Origin: Lachnospiraceae bacterium | Lineage (GTDB): Bacteria; Bacillota; Clostridia; Lachnospirales; Lachnospiraceae | DNA length: 64,000 bases | Assembly: GCA_009911035.1 (NCBI GenBank) | Contig: QXWO01000006.1 | Location: forward strand, 62,001 to 126,000 | Direction of reading: 5' to 3' | Shown here: positions 52,258-60,700 of the stretch, piece by piece | Layout: each line of letters opens with the position of its first letter | How positions within the stretch are numbered: the first letter of the stretch is position 1 | The notes under the pieces: model-generated | Databases searched by the model: none | Told to the model about the DNA's origin: nothing | Seen by the model: only the letters and a program-made list of their open reading frames with translations | Translations under genes and position numbers: made by a program

Positions 52258-53151
52258 ATGCATAAAAGTTTAAAGGTTCCCAAGAAAGCAACTCCCTATC
52301 TGTTATTATTTCCCATATTTATCTATTATGCAGTATTTTGGCTTGCGCCTGTGGTGTCGGGAGTAAGAGAAGTATTTATTGGAATGGATGGGGGCTTTAC
52401 ACTTACTGAAAATTTAAAGTTGATGTTCCAGTCAGAACTGTTTTCCGAATCAGTTCTCAACACAGCAGCCTTTGCAGCGATTTCTGTGATCCTGCAGTAT
52501 ATCATTGCACTGGTTTTAGCCTTATTATTGTCAAAAAAATTTACCGGTTCCAAACTTTTGATGTTCGTTTCCATGATCCCGATGGCAATCACGCCTACGG
52601 CTACAGCCATTTTGTGGAAGACAGGACTTGTTAAGGACGGATGGATCAATTCGTTGCTTATGAATTTGCATATAATCGATCAGCCTATCGTGTTCATGAA
52701 TGCGGAAGGGTTCAATGCCATCTTGCTTCTGATTGCCATTGATACCTGGACAGTGACGCCTTCCGTCATGATCATCCTTGTTGCAGGCTTACAGGGGCTG
52801 CAGAGGGAGCTGAAGGAAGCAGCCTATACCTTCGGTGCGAACAAATGGCAGATTTTAAAAGATATTACATTACCGATTTTGAAACCCTCCATCACCACCT
52901 CCGTTATCATGCGTATGATTGCAGCAGTTCAGGTATGGTCCATAGCGGTTATGGTGCTTGGATACTCGAAAGCGCCGTTTTTGGTTGAGCGGATCGCCTT
53001 TTATGTGGATGCGATTCCGGGCGTGGATACCAGCACGAAGCTGGCCTACACCTACTCCTTCCTGACCACGATTGTGGTACTTCTGGCGACCGTGGTGTAC
53101 TTAAGGGTTTCCAACAGAAACAAGATTACAGGGGGAGGTGAGGAAGGATGA
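52258..53151 (+). CDS. ABC transporter permease (MalF/UgpA type)
   Basis: A 297-residue permease with about six membrane helices. The EAA loop is LKEAAYTFGANKWQILKDITLPIL. ATG 52258 follows AAAGGAG; the frame opens earlier at 52186 but inside the hairpin. It overlaps the second permease by 4 bases (ATGA), and the two should form a heterodimer energised by the ATPase at 54278. Confidence 0.9.
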   Translation: MHKSLKVPKKATPYLLLFPIFIYYAVFWLAPVVSGVREVFIGMDGGFTLTENLKLMFQSELFSESVLNTAAFAAISVILQYIIALVLALLLSKKFTGSKLLMFVSMIPMAITPTATAILWKTGLVKDGWINSLLMNLHIIDQPIVFMNAEGFNAILLLIAIDTWTVTPSVMIILVAGLQGLQRELKEAAYTFGANKWQILKDITLPILKPSITTSVIMRMIAAVQVWSIAVMVLGYSKAPFLVERIAFYVDAIPGVDTSTKLAYTYSFLTTIVVLLATVVYLRVSNRNKITGGGEEG

Positions 53152-54197
53152 TGGATCGATTAAGCGCAGTACAAAAATGTGTTTTTGCAATTATACTGGC
53201 CGGAATGGTCATGTTAGTTACCATACCGCTGATGTTCTTTATTACCGTTTCCTTCTCCAATGCGACGGAAATGACCCAGTTCCCCAAGCGGATGTTTCCT
53301 TCCGGGGAGGTGACCGTGTATGTGGAGCCGGAAGATGGCGGAAAGTATGAACTGTTTTACGATTACAGGGATGGCAACGGGTATACCTCCATTATCACCA
53401 CAAGCAGCGCTTCAAAGCTGGAAAAGCATTTTGCAAGACAGTATGCGGTGACCATTGACGGGGATGAGCTTTTAGAGGAATTTGCAAAGACCCGCACGGA
53501 AGGGCCCAGGGAGTTTACCTTTAAGAAGGATATGTTTTACAATTTTAAACAGTTCTTCAAGATAGTGCCCAATGCGGGGCCTGCCCTGAAAAATAGTATT
53601 ATTGTATCCCTGTACACGATTTTGATTTCTCTGTCTTTGGGGAGTCTTGCAGGATACGCCATTGCAAGATACAAATTTAAGGGAAGGGAGCAGATAAACG
53701 TAGGACTCTTGATAGTCAGAATGTTCCCCACGGTAGGCATAAGCATACCTATGGCGGTGATGCTGATCAAGATGGGGCTTTATGACACCATGTTAGGTCT
53801 TGCTTTCCTGTACTCCATACCCAATATTGCCCTGACCTCCTGGATCACCAGCAGTATTTTTATCGGGATCAACAAGGAGCTGGAAGAAGCTTCCTTTGTA
53901 TTCGGGGCCAACAGTGTGCAGACCTTCATGAAAATCACCCTGCCCATGGCATTTCCTGCAATGGCGGCAAGCTCCATGTACTCTTTTTTGACCGCATGGA
54001 ACGATACCATTTCAGCGCTGATCCTGACAAACCAGAACCAGACTCTTGCGCTGGTTGTGTATAAGGCGATCGGAACCACCTCCAGCGGCATCCAGTATGC
54101 GGCGGCGGGCAGTATCGTGCTGATCATACCGGCGCTGGTATTTACCTTTATTATCCGCAAATACATCGGCCAGATGTGGGGCGGCGTTGAATTATAA
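53148..54197 (+). CDS. ABC transporter permease (MalG type) with extracytoplasmic insertion
   Basis: A 349-residue permease, about 70 residues longer than usual. The first helix (about 10-32) is followed by a hydrophilic insertion at about 38-130 rich in acidic and aromatic residues (VYVEPEDGGKYELFYDYRDG; ISIITTSS-like strand; ARQYAVTIDGDELLEEF). The standard five-helix core follows from about 145. The EAA loop is LEEASFVFGANSVQTFMKITLPM. The insertion would lie outside the membrane, next to the binding protein. MalF of E. coli has a comparable P2 domain, but here it is in the MalG-type subunit. Confidence 0.88.
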   Translation: MMDRLSAVQKCVFAIILAGMVMLVTIPLMFFITVSFSNATEMTQFPKRMFPSGEVTVYVEPEDGGKYELFYDYRDGNGYTSIITTSSASKLEKHFARQYAVTIDGDELLEEFAKTRTEGPREFTFKKDMFYNFKQFFKIVPNAGPALKNSIIVSLYTILISLSLGSLAGYAIARYKFKGREQINVGLLIVRMFPTVGISIPMAVMLIKMGLYDTMLGLAFLYSIPNIALTSWITSSIFIGINKELEEASFVFGANSVQTFMKITLPMAFPAMAASSMYSFLTAWNDTISALILTNQNQTLALVVYKAIGTTSSGIQYAAAGSIVLIIPALVFTFIIRKYIGQMWGGVEL

Positions 54198-54277
54198 CCG
54201 TAAAAACCAATATAATCCGCGTGGATGAATGTCTCCGGGCAGGGTTGTACAGGAAGAAATGGAGGAAAGAGCGAACT

Positions 54278-55384
54278 ATGAGTTATTTGGAAATTAAAAA
54301 CTTACAGAAAAAATATACAGCTAACGGACCGCTGATTGTTAATAATATGAACCTTTCCATAGAAAAAGGAGAATTTATTGTATTCTTAGGGCCTTCCGGG
54401 TGTGGGAAGACCACCACTATCCGTATGATATCCGGTCTTGAGGAAATCACCGGAGGGGACATTACCATAGATGGGGAAAGCATTGTCAACAAGCTTCCGA
54501 GGGAGAGGGGTGTTTCCATGATTTTTCAGAGTTACGCGGTGTGGCCCCACATGACAGTGTTTGACAATATTGCTTATCCCTTAAAGCTGCAGAAACTGCC
54601 TAAGGATGAGATTAAGCAGAGAGTGGAAAAGGCTGCCCAGGCTACGGAGATTCAGGGGCTTTTGAAAAGATACCCTGCCCAGATGTCAGGAGGACAAAGA
54701 CAGAGGGTGGCAGTTTCCAGAGCCATTGTAGTGGAACCAAAACTGTTCCTTATGGATGAGCCTTTATCCAACCTGGATGCCAAGCTGCGTGTCACCATGA
54801 GGACAGAGCTGAAAAGAATCCACACCCAGCAGGGATCTACCAGCATTTTTGTGACCCATGACCAGTCGGAGGCTATGAGTATGGCGGACCGGATCGTGGT
54901 CATGTACAAGGGTAAGATTGAACAGATCGGAACGCCCATGGAAGTATATCAGGACAGCGCCACCCGCTTTGTTGCAGAATTTATCGGTACTCCGCCTACC
55001 AACTTTTTTGACGCTTCCATTGTTAAAGAAGGAAAGGAACTCTACGCAAAGGGAGAGGGATTCTGCTATAAAGTACCGGCATCCCTGCATCAGTCCCTGG
55101 CAGACTATGTGGGCAAAGAAGTAGATATGGGAATACGGCCTGAATATATTGATATAGCACCTCAAAAGAAGGAAGGGGAAGGATATCTGTGTGACGCAGA
55201 GATCGATTTTATTGAACCCCAGGGCTCCCATTCCATCCTGATCACCGGAATTGGAACCAATCAGAACGTGAAGATACACACAGTGGAATATATGGACATG
55301 AAGCCGGGGACAAAGGTTTCATGTTACGTAAAAAATGAGATGGTGATGTTTTTTGACAGGGAAACCACGAAAAGAATCAAGTGA
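54278..55384 (+). CDS. ABC transporter ATPase (UgpC/MalK/PotA type)
   Basis: A 368-residue ATPase. Walker A is GPSGCGKTT near 38-46, the Q-loop is MIFQSYAVWPHM, the signature MSGGQRQR, Walker B LFLMDEPLSNLDA, and the switch His is in FVTHD. A C-terminal TOBE-type regulatory region starts near 240 (EFIGTPPTNFFDA). ATG 54278 follows GGAGGAAAG; 57 bases of upstream frame lack support. Unlike the GH112 transporter, this locus carries its own ATPase. Confidence 0.93.
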   Translation: MSYLEIKNLQKKYTANGPLIVNNMNLSIEKGEFIVFLGPSGCGKTTTIRMISGLEEITGGDITIDGESIVNKLPRERGVSMIFQSYAVWPHMTVFDNIAYPLKLQKLPKDEIKQRVEKAAQATEIQGLLKRYPAQMSGGQRQRVAVSRAIVVEPKLFLMDEPLSNLDAKLRVTMRTELKRIHTQQGSTSIFVTHDQSEAMSMADRIVVMYKGKIEQIGTPMEVYQDSATRFVAEFIGTPPTNFFDASIVKEGKELYAKGEGFCYKVPASLHQSLADYVGKEVDMGIRPEYIDIAPQKKEGEGYLCDAEIDFIEPQGSHSILITGIGTNQNVKIHTVEYMDMKPGTKVSCYVKNEMVMFFDRETTKRIK

Positions 55385-55407
55385 GTGTAAGTAAGGAGAC
55401 AGAAACA

Positions 55408-56553
55408 ATGAAATTTCTTATAACCCCGGATTCATACAAAGGAAGCATGTCCGCACAGGAGGCAGCGGAGGTGATGGAGAGCGCCATCCACAAGGTGCTG
55501 CCGGAAGCCCGGTGCGAAATCCTGCCCATGGCGGACGGAGGAGAAGGAACGGCGGACTGCCTTAGAATGTGCGAAGCTGGAGAAATTGTACAGTGTGTGG
55601 TTGAGGATCCTTTAGGGAAAAAAATTGATTCTGAATTCGTATGGTTTCAGGAACAGAAAAAGGCAGTCATTGAAGTTGCCAAAGCCTGCGGCATTATGCT
55701 GATCCGCCCGGAAGAAAAAAATCCCATGGAAGCTTCATCTTACGGAGTGGGGGAACTGATCAACCATGCCATCAGTATGGGATGCCGCCAGCTTATCCTT
55801 ACTTTAGGGGGGACTGTTACCAACGACGGGGGCTGCGGGATGCTGTCAGCCCTTGGGGCAAAACTCACTAACGGAGAGGGACAGGAAATAGAGCGGGGCG
55901 GAAGAGGACTGATGCAGATCAAAAACATGGATCTGTCTGCGCCCAGACAAAAGATGAAGGATATAGAAGTGATCGTCCTTTACGATGTAAAAAGCCCGCT
56001 TCTTGGACCGGGAGGAGCCACCCGCGTGTTCGGCGCCCAGAAAGGCGCAACGGAAGAAATGCTGGAGGAACTGGAACAAGGGATGGAAAACTATGCCGCC
56101 AGAATGAACGATGCTGCCGGAAGGAAGATATCCGATCTTGCAGGTGCAGGAGCCGCAGGGGGCATAGGATGTGCCCTGTACGGCATCTGTGATGCGAAGT
56201 ACATCAGCGGTTCCCAATATCTGATAGAGTCCATGAACATAGAAGAAAAAATAAAAGAGTGTGATTATGTGCTGACGGGGGAAGGCTCCATGGATGCCCA
56301 GAGCCTGGAGGGAAAGGTCCCTGTGGGAATTGCCCGGATCGCCAAGAAATATGGAAAGCCCGTGATTGCCTTTGTGGGGATGTCCAAGGGCGAGAGCAAC
56401 CAGCATTATGAGAGCGGAATCACTGCGATTTTCTGCATCCTGCGGAAAAATGATTCCATAGAATCTATTTTAGACAGTGCGGAAAAAAATCTGGAATTTG
56501 CAGTTGAAAATTTTGCAAGAGTCATAAAAATGCAGGGAAAACAGAAAGTTTGA
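55408..56553 (+). CDS. garK: Glycerate kinase (GarK/GlxK family)
   Basis: Phosphorylates D-glycerate with ATP, mostly to 2-phosphoglycerate in this family, feeding lower glycolysis. Length 381 residues is normal. Signatures are TPDSYKGSMSAQEAA at the N-terminus, PMADGGEGTADCL, LTLGGTVTNDGGCGMLSALGA and LTGEGSMDAQSLEGK. AAGGAG precedes ATG 55408. It lies between the ABC ATPase and a GH63-like hydrolase, 7 bases from the latter. Its presence among transport and glycosidase genes is the strongest sign that the imported compound carries a glycerate group. Confidence 0.95.
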   Translation: MKFLITPDSYKGSMSAQEAAEVMESAIHKVLPEARCEILPMADGGEGTADCLRMCEAGEIVQCVVEDPLGKKIDSEFVWFQEQKKAVIEVAKACGIMLIRPEEKNPMEASSYGVGELINHAISMGCRQLILTLGGTVTNDGGCGMLSALGAKLTNGEGQEIERGGRGLMQIKNMDLSAPRQKMKDIEVIVLYDVKSPLLGPGGATRVFGAQKGATEEMLEELEQGMENYAARMNDAAGRKISDLAGAGAAGGIGCALYGICDAKYISGSQYLIESMNIEEKIKECDYVLTGEGSMDAQSLEGKVPVGIARIAKKYGKPVIAFVGMSKGESNQHYESGITAIFCILRKNDSIESILDSAEKNLEFAVENFARVIKMQGKQKV

Positions 56554-56560
56554 GGTTGAT

Positions 56561-58228
56561 ATGGAAAGAGATTATACATTTTTGGACAGTGCGCCGAGAG
56601 GCATGTTTTTTGACAAAAAGGAATATGACAACAAGCCCCTTCCTGTGTTTGAGGAAGTAAGGAAAAGTCTGCCCGATCCGAAAATCGAGGGAAGGAAAGA
56701 GTGGAATGACTGCTACTGGTATACGGCAAAAGTTTTGTTTGGAAACACCCATAAGCCTAAGGAAGGCAGCGGGTACGTGAGCAACTTTGTGGACGCGGCC
56801 TTTAACGACGACATTTTTTTGTGGGACACCTGCTTTATGACTCTGTTCTGCAACTTGTTTCATAATTACATTCCGGGTATCTGCTCCCTTGACAATTTTT
56901 ACTGTAAGCAGTTTGACGACGGGGAGATCCCACGGGAGATGGTCCGGGATACGGGAAAAGACTTTTTACTGTGGGTCAATGCCTACAACAAACCACTGTA
57001 CTCTTATTTCCACAACCATTACGGATTCCGGGGATTGAAGCAGATGACCAATCTTTCCTATGAGGATATGTATAAGCCGGAGCTGGGAAGGGAAGTTACC
57101 CCCAACCCCTATCTTACCTTGGATAACTTAAATCACCCGATCTTGGCTATGGCAGAGTGGCAGAGCTTTGTCCATACCGGGGATGTGGAGCGGTTACAAC
57201 TGGTGTGGGAGCCTTTGTACCAGTATTATAAGGCATTCCGGCATCATGTGCGCCATGAGAACGGTCTGTATGTAACGGACTGGGCAAGCATGGACAATTC
57301 TCCCCGCAATAAATATCTGGGATTTGGCGTGGACCCCACCTGCGAGATGGTGCTGTTTGCCAATAATCTTCTTGACATGATGGAGGTATTGAAGGCGCAC
57401 GGAATGCCTGTAAAGGATGGGGATAAGCGGGAAGCATTCCTTAAGAAGGATAAAGAGGAAACCATTGAGGCTATCCAGAAATATATGTGGAATGAGGAAG
57501 ACGGCTTCTTCTATGATGTGACTTTTGAGGAAAAACAAAGCGGCATGAAAACCGCGGCGGCATTCTGGGCGCTGATTTCCGGCACCGCAGACAAGGAACA
57601 GCAAAAGAGGCTGGCGGCATGGCTGGAGGACGAAAAGACCTTCAAGCGTCCCCACCGGGTTCCGGTGCTGGCAGCCGACGAGGAAGGGTATGACCCCATG
57701 GGCGGCTATTGGGCAGGCTCTGTATGGGCCCCCACCAATGCCATGATCGTCCTTGGACTGGAAAAGTGCGGCTTCCGGGATCTGGCACGGGAGATTGCCA
57801 TTAACCATTTGGAAGTGCTCAATAAAGTGTTCCAGGATACGGGTACCATCTGGGAAAACTATCCCCCGGAATATCTGACCAGCGGGAATTCCGACCACCC
57901 GGATATGGTGGGATGGTCAGGACTTGCCCCTATTTTGTACTTTGTGCAGTACGGTGTGGGGCTGTGTGTGCCGGAAGGCGCAGACTACCTAGAGTGGACA
58001 CTAAGCGCAGACTATCTGGCAGAGGGAAGCGTGGGGTGCGACCGCTACTGGTTCAGAGGAAAACAGGCAGACTTAGACGCCCGGATAAAAGACGGAAAAC
58101 TGGTGATCACTGTGAAGACAGAAGATGAATTCCCGCTGAAAATAAGGTTTAAAGGGAAAGAATATGATTACACTGTAAAGGGAAGCAAGGGACAGCAGTC
58201 TGTGACAAAATATGAAATTATTCTGTAG
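56561..58228 (+). CDS. GH63-like glycosidase, probable glycosyl-glycerate hydrolase
   Basis: A 555-residue cytoplasmic enzyme with an (alpha/alpha)6 barrel of clan GH-G (GH63/GH37). Landmarks are IFLWDTCFMTLF at about 85-96, GLYVTDWASMDNSPR with candidate acid Asp240 or Asp245, GGYWAGSVWAPTNAM, and a candidate base Glu432 in TIWENYPPEY. Bacterial GH63 members include mannosylglycerate and glucosylglycerate hydrolases. Next to a glycerate kinase, that activity is the best guess: release of glucose or mannose plus D-glycerate. A trehalase-like or other alpha-glycosidase role cannot be excluded by eye. ATG 56561 lies 7 bases after the kinase stop. Confidence 0.8.
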   Translation: MERDYTFLDSAPRGMFFDKKEYDNKPLPVFEEVRKSLPDPKIEGRKEWNDCYWYTAKVLFGNTHKPKEGSGYVSNFVDAAFNDDIFLWDTCFMTLFCNLFHNYIPGICSLDNFYCKQFDDGEIPREMVRDTGKDFLLWVNAYNKPLYSYFHNHYGFRGLKQMTNLSYEDMYKPELGREVTPNPYLTLDNLNHPILAMAEWQSFVHTGDVERLQLVWEPLYQYYKAFRHHVRHENGLYVTDWASMDNSPRNKYLGFGVDPTCEMVLFANNLLDMMEVLKAHGMPVKDGDKREAFLKKDKEETIEAIQKYMWNEEDGFFYDVTFEEKQSGMKTAAAFWALISGTADKEQQKRLAAWLEDEKTFKRPHRVPVLAADEEGYDPMGGYWAGSVWAPTNAMIVLGLEKCGFRDLAREIAINHLEVLNKVFQDTGTIWENYPPEYLTSGNSDHPDMVGWSGLAPILYFVQYGVGLCVPEGADYLEWTLSADYLAEGSVGCDRYWFRGKQADLDARIKDGKLVITVKTEDEFPLKIRFKGKEYDYTVKGSKGQQSVTKYEIIL

Positions 58229-58291
58229 GGAAAATAGATATCCCTAGAGCAATAGGATCACAGCAGTGAAATACAGCGCGGAGGATGAGAG

Positions 58292-58957
58292 ATGCAGGAT
58301 GGTAAATTGGAGCGGGTCTGGATCTACGGGGACAGCTTATCTACAGGAACCCACGGCGACGGGGCTTATCTGGAAGCCTTAAAGAGGGAATTCTATGTAA
58401 AGGAACTCCACAATTTTGCAGTAGGATCCAGTGGACTTTCTAAGATCACGCCTAATGGGATGCTGGAAGTGCTGGATAAGCAGATCAGGGACAGACTGTG
58501 GGAAAAACTGGAAAAGCCGGATCTAATCTTCATCTGGCATGGCAGCAACGACTGGTACTGGGGAACACCCATAGGCAGTTTTAGGGATGAGGAAGGGGAG
58601 AGCTTTTGGGCCTGTGTAAGGACAGTCCTTACCATTTTGCGGTCAAAATTCCCGGATACTCCCATTGTCTGGGCAACGCCCATATTCCGGCTGGAGATGC
58701 CGGATGGCAAAAACCGGACAGAGGATGCGGCCTTTCTGGAAAATAAAGCAGGACATACCATGTATGATTACGGACAGGCCCTTTGGGAAGCTTCGGGAAG
58801 GTATCATTTTCCGCTGATAGATACGGGAAGGCTGGTGGATATCCACAGGCAGAATGAAGAGAGATTTCTGGAAGACCATGTGCATCCGAACCGGGCAGGG
58901 TACCATAAGATTGAGAAGGTACTGATCAAAGGCATAAAGGAAAGTCTTTGCATGTGA
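58292..58957 (+). CDS. SGNH/GDSL hydrolase
   Basis: A 221-residue esterase-like protein without a signal peptide. Block I is IYGDSLS with nucleophile Ser15, block III HGSNDW at 83-88, and block V DHVHPN with Asp195 and His198. Members remove acyl groups from carbohydrates or lipids. In this operon it may deacylate an esterified glycosyl-glycerate; some natural glucosylglycerate compounds are acylated, so this fits but is not shown. GCGGAGGATGAGAG precedes the ATG. Confidence 0.85.
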   Translation: MQDGKLERVWIYGDSLSTGTHGDGAYLEALKREFYVKELHNFAVGSSGLSKITPNGMLEVLDKQIRDRLWEKLEKPDLIFIWHGSNDWYWGTPIGSFRDEEGESFWACVRTVLTILRSKFPDTPIVWATPIFRLEMPDGKNRTEDAAFLENKAGHTMYDYGQALWEASGRYHFPLIDTGRLVDIHRQNEERFLEDHVHPNRAGYHKIEKVLIKGIKESLCM

Positions 58958-58984
58958 GGGTGCTTAGGCGGCATGGAGTGGGAA

Positions 58985-60700
58985 ATGAAAATGAGAGTGG
59001 AAGCAGACTGGTTTGTGAAGGATAAGACCTCAGCGGCAGAGGGAATACGCAGAGCGATTGCCTATGCGAAAGAGACAGGGGCGCAGGAGATTCATTTTTC
59101 CAGAGGAGAATATTTTTTAACGGATGCAGTGACGATTCAGACGAAATCCATTGCCCATGATGACGGGTGCGGGGATATCCATGAAAAGGATTGCTATCTG
59201 GTTCTGGAGGATGTGCAGAATCTGAAACTGGTTGGAGAAGCGGATGGGGACGGCAGTCCGGCTACCTGCCTGACGGGATGTCATCCTTATAGGATACAGG
59301 CGCTGTATCCTTCCCTTTTGTGGGCTGAGAGGGGCGTCGGGATCACCATAGAGAATCTGGCTTTCAGAAGGAGCCCGACAACGGTGTGCAGCGGTGTAGT
59401 GGAGCAGGTGGAAGGAGACTGCATTTGTGTAAGGCCCTTTCCCGGTCTGGACACACAGGAGGAAATGGGCGCTTACTGTATGAATCGTTTTGATCTTAAA
59501 AGCGGCGCACTGCTAGGGGAAAGCCTTACCTTTGGGTTTGGATTTGATAAAAGATGGAAGCGCAAAAGCGATGGCTGTCTTTTGCTTAGAGACGGAGAGC
59601 TTGCCTGCAGGGTGAAAGCCGGGGAAGGGCTTTCCTTTCATGGGGCGGGCAAAACAGATTTTCTGATTTTCTTTGGTGAGATTTCTGATCTGTCCATGGT
59701 AAATGTGAGGGTTTACAACACCAACAGTTTTGCCTTGCTCACGGAGAACTGCTGTCACATCCGGGCGGAAAAACTGTGTATCAGACCAGAGGAGAGACAG
59801 CTTTTCACAGGACCCAGGGACGGATGGAAAGTGTACCGCTGCAGCGGCAATATTTGGCTAAACCAGTGTCATTTTGAAGGGCTTCGGATGGATGCCCAGA
59901 ATGTACACAGCAATTATCTGATTGCAGACAGGACGACAGATGAAAGAACCCTTTTGTGCACTTGTAAATATGCCCCCATTTCCCTGAAGGACGGGGCAGA
60001 AGTCAGGATCCACGGCAGAGACGGGATCTGGCATAACCGGATAAAGGCGTGGACGGTTATAGGCGGCCGGATGGAGGAGAGCGTCCAGTCGGCAAATAAG
60101 AGCGCAGGACAGGCGGCAGCAGGCACGGAAAACCATATCACCTGTTACCGGATCGAATTTGAGGAGGACCTTGGTGGCGGGATTCTTCCGGGTACCCTGC
60201 TGGAACCCCTCTGCTGGGAGCCGGAGAGCTATACCTGTATCAATTCCGTGTTCCGGAATATTGCAGGGGCTGGAAATCTGATCCGATGCGGCAATGTGCG
60301 GATAGAAAACAACCACTATGAAAACCTGATGAATGCCGGAGTGCTCATAGGAGCAGAGTTTGACACCCACTGCGAAAGCGGCCATGGGCATGACATATTG
60401 ATTCAAAACAATCATTTTATAAATATTGGTTTCAAACCCAGATATGGGGAGTATGGATGTGGATGCATTGCCGTCAAATCACAGGGCTTTGAAGGGCCTT
60501 TTAACAGCCGGATCAAAATAGAAGGAAACTGTTTTGAAAACAGCGGCTGTGCCATAGAGCTGAATGACTGCCGGGAAGTAGAAATAAAGAACAATGTATA
60601 TACCGGGATTTCACGCAGATTGATCATAAATGAAAAGACAGTGGACACAGAAAGCATTACGGCGGATGTTCCCTGGGAAGGAGTAAAAGGTGATACGTAA
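58985..60700 (+). CDS. Right-handed beta-helix protein resembling GH110
   Basis: A 571-residue protein, cytoplasmic as no signal peptide is seen. An N-terminal RAIAYAKETGAQEIHFSRGEY segment is typical of pectate-lyase-like folds. From about 270 on, repeated short strands occur: FTGPRDGWKVYRCSGNIWLNQCHFEG, DAQNVHSNYL, NVRIENNHYENL, HDILIQNNHF, RIKIEGNCFEN, EVEIKNNVY. The NVH motif and this layout recall GH110 alpha-1,3-galactosidases, though similarity is distant. ATG 58985 with GGAG 6 bases upstream is chosen over ATG 58973. It overlaps the phosphorylase gene by 11 bases, so it belongs to the operon. Substrate unknown. Confidence 0.65.
   Translation: MKMRVEADWFVKDKTSAAEGIRRAIAYAKETGAQEIHFSRGEYFLTDAVTIQTKSIAHDDGCGDIHEKDCYLVLEDVQNLKLVGEADGDGSPATCLTGCHPYRIQALYPSLLWAERGVGITIENLAFRRSPTTVCSGVVEQVEGDCICVRPFPGLDTQEEMGAYCMNRFDLKSGALLGESLTFGFGFDKRWKRKSDGCLLLRDGELACRVKAGEGLSFHGAGKTDFLIFFGEISDLSMVNVRVYNTNSFALLTENCCHIRAEKLCIRPEERQLFTGPRDGWKVYRCSGNIWLNQCHFEGLRMDAQNVHSNYLIADRTTDERTLLCTCKYAPISLKDGAEVRIHGRDGIWHNRIKAWTVIGGRMEESVQSANKSAGQAAAGTENHITCYRIEFEEDLGGGILPGTLLEPLCWEPESYTCINSVFRNIAGAGNLIRCGNVRIENNHYENLMNAGVLIGAEFDTHCESGHGHDILIQNNHFINIGFKPRYGEYGCGCIAVKSQGFEGPFNSRIKIEGNCFENSGCAIELNDCREVEIKNNVYTGISRRLIINEKTVDTESITADVPWEGVKGDT

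Noticed and set aside
57194-57898. 234-codon minus-strand frame opposite the GH63-like gene
   Set aside because: Same reasoning: antisense shadow of a conserved catalytic domain.
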